NCBI GenBank assembly: GCA_026413225.1 | Contig: CM048572.1 | Location: 7,626,001-7,690,000, forward strand | Reading direction: 5' to 3' | DNA: 64,000 nt | Source: Otis tarda | Lineage: Eukaryota; Chordata; Aves; Otidiformes; Otididae | Shown: one piece after another, positions 56,806-64,000 of the stretch | How the letters are laid out: each line of letters begins with the position of its first letter | How positions within the stretch are numbered: the stretch's first letter is position 1 | Position numbers and translations under genes: made by a program | The notes under the pieces: model-generated | What the model saw: the letters and a program-made list of their open reading frames with translations, nothing else | Database searches by the model: none | What the model was told of the DNA's origin: nothing

Positions 56806-59800
56806 GGAATCATGAGTATGAAAGACTAATTTGTGGGGCAGCAGCAAGCTAAACAGGCTAGTCTGCCTGGATATTTCTGATTAATTTCTATTAATGTTAC
56901 AGAAAAGTACTTGGAAAAAAATAGCAAGTTGATAATAGTACACCTTTTTACCATAAAAACCAAACACCTCAGTAGTTAAACTTCTACGTATTTTGTATTT
57001 TCAGCGGCTGATGAAGAAGCATTTGAAGATAATTCTGAAGAATATATAAGAAGGGATTTGGAAGGATCTGGTAATCCACAGATTTATACTAAGAATACTT
57101 GGTCTTTAAATATAGCTCTAAGGAGCTGAAGCAATTTACTGAAGCTTTTATAACTTATTTTTGAAATTGGGAAAGTTTTTTGTTTGTTTCTTTTTGTTTG
57201 TTTTTTTTCTTTCAAGAGATTCTGTCCAGCTTTTGATCAAGTTTACTGTCAAAATGTCCCTATTGCAGTGTCTTTTTGTTTTGAACAATGTTTTTATAGA
57301 GTTTTTTCCTTAATTGGATTGGTATGTCTTCTGCACTGCACACATTCTCATTTCAGCAAATATAGCCTGTAAGTCAATGCTGAATAGTGGCCACAGTTGT
57401 GTATTTAGTTCCTATGTGTAGAGTTTTAAATAACACGGAGAGAGACTGTGCCTGTATTTAGTAGTCTATCATGTTTAAACTGAAATTCTGACTGGTGTTG
57501 CATATAAATCTGTGATCAAGCCAGCTGGACACCAGCCAGCCCTTGTACACTGACACTGTGTTCAAACCAATACAGTAGCCGTCCTGAAAACACAGTGCTG
57601 TGCTAACAGAGCTACTTGATTTTCTGATTGTAGCTTTCTGGTCTTCAGCCAGGTCAGAGCACAAATGAACCAAATCTAGAGCTGGATGACAATTCTGAAC
57701 ATGCTGTTCTGTGCCACCAACAGTTTACTCACTGACACTTTTAGATTAATGACACTTCATAATAGATTTAAGAAATTACTGTACACTTGCAGTGGAGGAC
57801 AAAATTGGAGGAAAATTGTTTTTTTTAACTTTTTTCAAGCAAATGTTTTATCACTCTCATCCAGGATTGGCTGCATTTTAGATATTTGTGAACCTTTCAT
57901 TTGTTAGGTACTTCTGCTTTTAGAGAATTGAGGCAAAGAAGTGTTTGTAATGTTCTTCAGAGACTACTTTAGAAATGTGGTCTCCTGTGTTTAAATTGAC
58001 TTACTTTATTTTCCTTCTATCAGTATATTGTATTAAAGGCCAGCTGACTTTTTTTTTTTTCTTCTTTCTGGAAACAAGGACTTGTTCAGATAATTTTTAC
58101 AAAAACATACTGACTCCGTGTGGTGAGCCAGCAGCTTACGCACCACACAGCAGCTTGCTTGCTCCCCATGCTGCTGCAATGGGATGGGGGAGATAATAGG
58201 AAGAGTAAAAGTGAGAAGACTCTTGGATAGAGATAAAGACAGTTTAAGTGAAAGGAAGAAGAATAAAAGAGAAGGGGCGGGGGGGGGGGGAAGTAAAATC
58301 ACTCACCACCTCCCACATGCAGACTGATTCCCAGGCTGTCCCTGAGCAATGGCTGCCTCCCCAAAAACCCTCTCCTCTCTGTTTTTGTTGCTGAGCATGA
58401 TATTGTATGGTCAGTTTGGATCAGCTGTCCAGGTTGTGTCCCCTCCCAGCTTCTTGTCTACCCCCACCCTACTTACTGGGAAGGCAGAGCAGGAACAAGA
58501 GAAAGCCTTGACACTGTGCAAGCGCTCTTCAGCAACAGCCAAAACACTGGGGTGTTATCAACAGTTTTAGTCACCAGTACAAAACACAGCACCATATGGG
58601 CTGCTATGAAGGAAATTAACTCCATCCCAGCCAGACCCAGTACAATCGGGTGCCTAATTGTCAAGATAGTAAAAAGCGTCCCCTTGCGTGCTTAATGAAA
58701 CTTTCTTTGTAGGGCAGTCAAACCGGTGAATATGCGTGCAGTATAGGGAGGTGTCCATTCCTCTTTTTGTTGTTCAAATAGTTCTATTATGTCACTAAGT
58801 AAGAGACTTAAATGTGTTACTACACATCAGTGTGGAAGACTGCAGTAATAAATGTAAGGTATGGCTGGAACTTGAGAAGCTGTATATTATTATGTTAATT
58901 AGTATGAACAGCTGCATACTTTCTCATCCAAAGAATCTTTGGTTCTCATGCAGATATTGACACCAGGCGCAGAGCAGCTTGTGATCTGGTGAGAGGCTTG
59001 TGCAAGTTTTTTGAAGGGCCTGTGACAGGGATTTTTTCTGGATATGTTAATTCTATGCTGCAAGAATATGCAAAGAATCCATCTGTTAACTGGAAGCACA
59101 AAGATGCAGCTATTTACCTTGTTACGTCTTTGGCATCCAAAGCTCAAACACAGAAGGTACTTTACATTCTATTCATTTTGATCCATATGCATTTGAATAT
59201 TCTGTTGTATGTGAGGACTGCAGTTCATTTTATGCTGCTTCGAAGTAGGAGTAACTGTATTCATAGTAATTCAGTGCTGATGAGATTAAAAGTTGTCCAT
59301 TACATAATCCAGTCACAGCTGGTGATTTAGTGGTATCTGATCTTCAGATAGATTGGGAAAAGTGTGCCCATGTGTGAAGCAGCCATACAAAGAAACAAAA
59401 TTAGCTTTGATCTAGAACCTGTGAGCTTTTAAATGTTACTGAGACAGAGTCTGTAAGCCTTGGAAGGCCAAATTTAGCTTTACAGAAGAGGATCAGAAGT
59501 GTTAAGCAGACTAGAGGAAATTTAAGTGACTCTTGTAGTTCTTGTCTTTGTATTTCCCCATGTTTCCTGTTATTTGAGTGCTTATGATTTGGACGTGGCA
59601 TGTGAATGCTAATGATGGCTGGAAACGGATCTTATTAGGTGTTTGGGAGAAAGCAGCTCAGGCTGGATACATTGAAAAGCACATCTGAGCTAAACTGTAT
59701 TTGGAAACAGTAACATTGTCTCAATTGTCCTGCAGAACAGATTTTACTATACTAATAAATATTTGAAATGTTAGTACAGTTCAAATCTCAATGGCCTTAT

Positions 59801-62800
59801 GAGATAGGTTTGAGACAAACATGATAAAACGCACTGTGCAGCATCTTTTTGCAATTTTGCTAAAGGTTCTAAGTCTTTTCCTGGAATTGTAGTTGTATAC
59901 TACTGCATAGCAATTGCAAGTAATAGCGGTGCGTAATGTGAACTGGAGTCCTCTAGCAGAAAACCGCTAAGTTGTACGTCTTTATTTTTCTGTGCTATTT
60001 AGTGGCAAATATGGGATAGCATCACTTACAACACTTGATTGATACGTATCCATGTAAAAATCCTGCTTTAAAAATTTGTTGCATTTTTCATAAGAGAAAA
60101 CTAAGTAGTGATTATTTTGCTGCTCTAATTCAGAATTGGAGTTTGAGTCCTAAACTTTTCCTCTTTAAAAGGCCTATTAGGAAAAAAAAAGTATCACGTT
60201 AGTAAGATGCTGATATTTTCTGTGTAAAATTTGGATTGGTTGTTCCTGTGTTACATGCTATTATTCCTCAACTCGGAGCTGGTAACTTTGAATCTCAATA
60301 GTACTACAGTTGAAACCTAGGCACTAAAAACTGAGAAAAGGAAATAGGATGGCTCTCTGCTAAAGATGCAGTTTCAACAGTCTCATGTGCATGCATGCTT
60401 TAGATTCCTTTTATTAAAAACACATAAAAATGAGTGAGAAAACTAGCTGAATCTCAGCATCTAAAACCAGGGTTGATTTGTTGTTTTGTTTTTCTAGCAT
60501 GGAATAACACAAGCCAATGAACTTGTTAACCTGACAGAATTCTTTGTGAATCATATTCAACCTGACTTAAAGTCTGCTAGTGGTAAGTCTGTTAATTTTG
60601 AGATGTCATTTTTGGTGATATATCTACAACCTTGACAGTGGTCATTGTTTCTTCAGGCTCAAGCAGTCATATATCAGTGTAATCTCTGAGACAGAAGACT
60701 GTTAACACCTGGCACATGGGAAATAGTTCAAATTTGTTTGGCTGGCAATGAATGAGTTTTTAGACAAAGGTAGATTACCACATCCTATCTGCAAGATCCT
60801 ATCTGCATGTACACACGATTGCTATCAGCTACATGCTTAAACTTGTTGAATCAAAGTAATTTGATTTCTGTATTTGAGACCTTATGGCAAACTTTTACAC
60901 TATACCAAACCCTGAGAAGTTAAAATATTGAAGGCTAGATCACAGGCTGTATCAGCCCGTATTAAATGAGATTATGGATGTCTTGATTTAAGTCACGTAA
61001 TTTATTTTATGGTCCAGCAATTATCTTATGATATTCAGAATGTAGTGGGTTGTCTTGGAATATGTAATTGGAGGCTGTTAAAATCGGAGCCAGAAGGGGA
61101 AATTTAATGTGAAAGAGTTGGACTGTACACTTAATGATACTGGGGTGTGATTTGTACCTAAAACTGATATTCTGTCTAACAGTACCCATTCATAAATGCA
61201 GAAACTAAGCAATGTAGAAAAACATTGAGTGTATTATTTTTGAGGGGAAAAATCATGACTTAATGTCACATCAGTATATGTTCAGTAATCACATTTATAT
61301 GAAAAGTACCAACAAAAATCCCATATTTTTCTATTGCAGTGAATGAATTCCCTGTGCTAAAAGCAGATGGTATCAAATATATCATGATTTTTAGGAACCA
61401 AGTAAGTTTTTCTTTTACTCTTATGGTAAAAACATATTGTAGTTTGTTACTTTATACTTGCCAAGCCTAATTTATCTTTCTTGGCCATATGTTAACTCAA
61501 CAGGTGTTTGATAGAATGTATCAAACACTTCATGCTGAATTTTTAGTTTTGAAAGGAAATTATATTGTTATTAATATCCACTTAACATGTAAGCATATGG
61601 ATAGCATACAGACATGGAAGCACTGAACATCTTAGTGTGCTTAGTTCTGTGACACGCTCAGACTTTTTCAAGTGAATGTTCATCTAAATATACTTGATTG
61701 CTCTTATCACTGCAGTAGTTGTTAGCAAGAGTACAGCAGCTGTCCTTTACCTTTTCTGATTTGTGAGATGCAGTAAGAAAGTATACTCAGTATTACTTCT
61801 AAATTTTAGATTACCTTTATTAATCTCCTATGAAATATCTGTGTTTTTTTAAAAAAAGCTTGATATTTTTAACTGCCGTTAAGATTAAGTAAAATAGAAA
61901 GAACTATACATTAGGAATATACGCATTTACTGACAATCAAATGTAACATTGATTTTGGGGGGAAGTATACAGGTGATGACAGAAATAGGTACCTCTCGGT
62001 TGTCAAGGTGTGATTTAACTCTCTAAAATTTCTTCCTCTGCCAAGCTTTCAGTTTGTAGCTGGCGAGCTCAGAGTGGTTATGCTCTAGTGTTGAACTATC
62101 TGTATTTTTATGTAACTTGTATAATTTGTTGATATATTTTTGCAGGTACCTAAAGAACAACTGTTGATATCTATTCCTCTCTTAATCAATCATCTTCAAG
62201 CAGAAAGTATTGTGGTCCATACTTACGCAGCCCATGCTCTTGAAAGACTGTTTACCATGAGGGGAACAAATAATACTACCCTGTAAGTTTTCAGGCAGAA
62301 AGAAATTCATCGCTATGTAGGTTTTGTCCATTAAGGATAAGAAATATCTGTAAGGGATCTTCTATTTCTTTGTGTTACGATATTGTTAAATGCTTGAAGT
62401 TTGTGAATATTTTTCATCATTGAAAAGTTGTGTTTTACTTAACAGAATTACAGCTGCAGAAATGGCACCATTTGTAGAAGTGCTATTAACAAACCTTTTC
62501 AAAGCACTGACACTTCCTGGCTCATCTGAAAATGAATACATCATGAAAGGTAAATGCTTTGTGAGTTCTGCAATATAAGAGTAACTTTGTTAACTTGAGG
62601 TAAAGGCTTACAGTTACAGGCTACTGAAATTTTTATTCCAAACACCTAATTTATGCAAACATGCTACAGTGGTATGCACAGCCTGCAGTTATTTACTGGT
62701 CTGTATTAAGTCATCTTTGACCAAATTTATGGTGCCAAAGAGAAACACTAAACACAATGATATTGTGACAAATTATTTCTCAAATGGTATTCTTTGTAGT

Positions 62801-63220
62801 CAGGACAGCTACCTGAGCGGTGTCAGAGGGAGAGCTGAGTTATGGCTAATAGTATGCCAAGATTTGAGACTTGCCCAAGATAAATGATGGTCTTAGCAAA
62901 CTTGCTTAATCGTCTGTGCTCTGTCTGTAGAATGGGGATAATGAGGCTTTGCTTTATCCTTTGTCATGATTATAGATTGATTGCTCTTGCAGCAGGTGCT
63001 CTTTCTTACTGTGCCTAATTCCTTGGGATCCAATTTAATAAAAGGTAAAGGATTTAGGGACATGATGGATGACAGAAGTGTATGTTTGTCTCTAGAAGAT
63101 AATACTTTCAATTTATTTGCAGCCATCATGAGGAGTTTTTCTCTGCTACAGGAATCCATAATTCCATACATCCCTTCTGTCATCACACAGCTTACACAGA
63201 AACTGCTGGCTGTCAGTAAG
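49413..63220 (+). CDS. CSE1L: Exportin-2 / CAS, importin-alpha re-exporter (partial, first 607 residues, spliced)
   Basis: CSE1L binds RanGTP and importin-alpha in the nucleus and exports importin-alpha for reuse. Sixteen coding exons (listed separately) join in phase to 1,821 bases, or 607 residues of about 971; the last 360 or so residues lie beyond the right edge. The N-terminus MELSDANLQTLTEYLKKTLD is that of human CSE1L. An importin-beta N-terminal domain spans about residues 29-102 and is followed by HEAT-repeat helices of the Cse1 domain. An acidic stretch DDEEEAG occurs at 256-262. The start has A at -3 and G at +4. All introns are GT-AG. The gene has a CpG-island promoter with cell-cycle-type motifs and lies 0.5 kb behind ARFGEF2 on the same strand. 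Identity is by recall and is near certain. Confidence 0.97.
50034..50176 (+). CDS. CSE1L: CSE1L exon 3
   Basis: Residues 29-76: AEKFLESVEGSQNYPLLLLT to NYIKRNWRI, the core of the importin-beta N-terminal domain. The donor GTAGGT is chosen by frame. Next intron 2,436 nt. Confidence 0.97.
50177..52612 (+). other. CSE1L: CSE1L intron 3
   Basis: AT-rich intron; no gene, RNA or recognisable mobile element seen. Confidence 0.75.
52613..52714 (+). CDS. CSE1L: CSE1L exon 4
   Basis: Residues 77-110: VEDEPNKICESDRIAIKANI to SSPEQIQKQ. Next intron 457 nt. Confidence 0.97.
53172..53317 (+). CDS. CSE1L: CSE1L exon 5
   Basis: Residues 111-159: LSDAISIIGREDFPQKWPDL to RTAHSLFKR. Next intron 318 nt. Confidence 0.97.
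53636..53726 (+). CDS. CSE1L: CSE1L exon 6
   Basis: Residues 159-189: YRHEFKSNELWTEIKLVLDA to TNLFK. Next intron 274 nt. Confidence 0.97.
54001..54108 (+). CDS. CSE1L: CSE1L exon 7
   Basis: Residues 190-225: ATIELCSTHANDASALKVLF to FYSLNFQ. Next intron 455 nt. Confidence 0.97.
54564..54656 (+). CDS. CSE1L: CSE1L exon 8
   Basis: Residues 226-256: DLPEFFEDNMETWMTNFHSL to KLLQTD. Next intron 1,259 nt, no feature seen. Confidence 0.96.
55916..56083 (+). CDS. CSE1L: CSE1L exon 9
   Basis: Residues 257-312: DEEEAGLLELLKSQICDNAA to GQEVKYDL. The acceptor is the weaker GTGAG type, fixed by the conserved DDEEEAG junction. Next intron 96 nt. Confidence 0.95.
56180..56309 (+). CDS. CSE1L: CSE1L exon 10
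   Basis: Residues 313-356: LVSNAIQFLASVCERPHYKH to IVPNMEFR. Next intron 695 nt, with a 32-base T run. Confidence 0.97.
56769..56800. repeat. T32 homopolymer in CSE1L intron 10
   Basis: Thirty-two uninterrupted T bases; no retroposed body is recognisable beside it. Confidence 0.95.
57005..57070 (+). CDS. CSE1L: CSE1L exon 11 (66 nt)
   Basis: Residues 356-378: AADEEAFEDNSEEYIRRDLE. An exon length divisible by three with phase 1 at both ends, so skipping would keep the frame. Next intron 1,883 nt, carrying an antisense LTR. Confidence 0.96.
58118..58644 (-). mobile_element. Solo LTR, avian ERV-L type, antisense in CSE1L intron 11
   Basis: Read on the minus strand, the block starts TGTACTGGGTCTGGCTGG and runs through GGGAGGGGACACAAC and CATGCTCAGCAACAAAAAC. 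It then has a C-rich run and TTAAACTGTCTTTATCTC, followed by TCCCCCATCCC. This is the layout I recall for avian ERV-L LTRs. No retroviral coding sequence is attached, so it is a solo or truncated LTR. A 13-G run lies at about 58278-58290 on the plus strand. End points and target-site duplication are not certain. Confidence 0.75.
58954..59156 (+). CDS. CSE1L: CSE1L exon 12
   Basis: Residues 378-445: DIDTRRRAACDLVRGLCKFF to SKAQTQK. As far as I can recall it is identical to human. Next intron 1,341 nt, no feature seen. Confidence 0.97.
60498..60582 (+). CDS. CSE1L: CSE1L exon 13
   Basis: Residues 446-474: HGITQANELVNLTEFFVNHI then QPDLKSAS. Next intron 757 nt, with a 14-base tandem duplication near 60783-60808. 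Confidence 0.97.
61340..61401 (+). CDS. CSE1L: CSE1L exon 14 (62 nt)
   Basis: Residues 474-494: VNEFPVLKADGIKYIMIFRN, then Q. Next intron 744 nt. Confidence 0.97.
62146..62282 (+). CDS. CSE1L: CSE1L exon 15
   Basis: Residues 495-540: VPKEQLLISIPLLINHLQAE to MRGTNNTT. Next intron 163 nt. Confidence 0.97.
62446..62549 (+). CDS. CSE1L: CSE1L exon 16
   Basis: Residues 540-575: ITAAEMAPFVEVLLTNLFKA to SENEYIMK. Next intron 573 nt. Confidence 0.97.
63123..63220 (+). CDS. CSE1L: CSE1L exon 17 (last in window)
   Basis: Residues 575-607: AIMRSFSLLQESIIPYIPSV to LLAVSK. Donor GTAAAG. The next conserved block (NPSKPHFNHYMFEA in human) is not present before the right edge. Confidence 0.97.
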
Positions 63221-64000
63221 GTAAAGAAACAGGCTATCTGAGCAAAATGTTCCCCTTCTACCTTTTAGAGCAGTGTCTAAAGATTTATATATACCTTGTT
63301 GTTTGTGTTTTGTAACAATACTGTAAATTGTTCAATATTTTCTCACTAAAATAAGTAAAAAAAAAACCTTCCAGTTAAAGTACTGTCTTCCTTTTAGGAC
63401 ATACTTTCAAATTATTCTCCCTCTGCTCTTGTCTGAAATTTGGAAACAGCGTATGAAATCTTTTTGTAGTACTAGTTTGTTCTACTGTAAATGTTTGCAT
63501 GTGCAGAGGCCACCATTACAATAATCTGTTTTTCTCACAACTCCTTTATTCTTTGTCCGTGAAGCTTCTGAGGCTAATATTAAATTTAGATAGTGAAATG
63601 TGAGTTTAAATTAAATAAATTACCTTCCTACTTTTAGTGGGTGAAATTATTATAGTTTTTTGTTCAGGCTGTACTAATATTATTGAACATTGACCTTAGG
63701 GAATGCTTTAGAATACCTTCATCATCTATCCAAAGAACTTTATGTATAGTTTAAACTTAGCTGCAGAGTATAAGAAGTATTCAATAAAGAATTGACTAGA
63801 CACTTAAATGATTGAAAAATATTTTTTCCAGGTTTTGTTTTGTGATACTTTAACTGCTTGCTAGTCTATGTAGACCTTCCGAAAAACACTTGTTGTCTTT
63901 GCAATATTTATAAAAACCACCTGGTTTTTATGTTTTAAAGGTTTTTGTTTGCTTTTCTCTATGGAATTAATTTCATTAGTGTATTAATTAAAAAAATCCT
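63221..64000 (+). other. CSE1L: CSE1L intron 17, incomplete
   Basis: AT-rich intron running off the window. No further exon is recognisable. Confidence 0.85.

Noticed and set aside
58033..58302. 89-codon minus-strand frame in CSE1L intron 11
   Set aside because: It lies in the antisense LTR and the flanking T tract; the peptide is low-complexity Leu/Ser and no retroviral coding domain is present.

Overview
The window is a stretch of vertebrate nuclear genome, almost certainly from a bird. The evidence is split genes with GT-AG introns, two CpG islands, CR1 LINE copies with the avian-type 3' end (repeated ATTCTRTGATTCTAT-like tail), and an antisense LTR that resembles avian ERV-L LTRs. I cannot name the species. 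The two genes and their order (ARFGEF2 then CSE1L, same strand) match the conserved block on human 20q13.

Layout: 1-6300 is intergenic DNA with a 5'-truncated CR1 copy (about 2764-3320) and a small older CR1 tail (about 4955-5057). A CpG-island promoter (about 6310-7270) drives ARFGEF2. I resolved 39 coding exons between 6880 and 42474. All phases join to one open frame of 1,792 residues, close to the roughly 1,785 of human BIG2. A long 3' UTR of about 3.5 kb follows, with its distal AATAAA at 45948. Only about 0.5 kb further on lies the exon 1 of CSE1L inside a second CpG island (about 46100-47410). CSE1L runs off the right edge: one non-coding exon and 16 coding exons are present, encoding the first 607 of about 971 residues. 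The final 780 bases are intron.

Function: ARFGEF2 encodes BIG2, a brefeldin-A-sensitive guanine nucleotide exchange factor for class I ARFs at the trans-Golgi network and recycling endosomes. CSE1L encodes exportin-2 (CAS), which returns importin-alpha from nucleus to cytoplasm with RanGTP. The two proteins do not share a pathway; their link here is physical, as tightly spaced tandem genes.

I found no undescribed multi-gene system. The points worth a second look are local: a GC-AG intron, a 27-nt near-perfect palindrome near a splice acceptor, a 20-nt tandem duplication that starts in a splice donor, a CT microsatellite serving as a polypyrimidine tract, a perfect CLEAR-type palindrome with upstream ORFs at the ARFGEF2 promoter, a CCAAT-triplet plus CHR-like promoter at CSE1L, alternative poly(A) signals, and an antisense LTR in a CSE1L intron. 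Exon limits were set by eye from splice consensus, reading phase and my recall of the human proteins; no alignment was run. Transcript ends are estimates.
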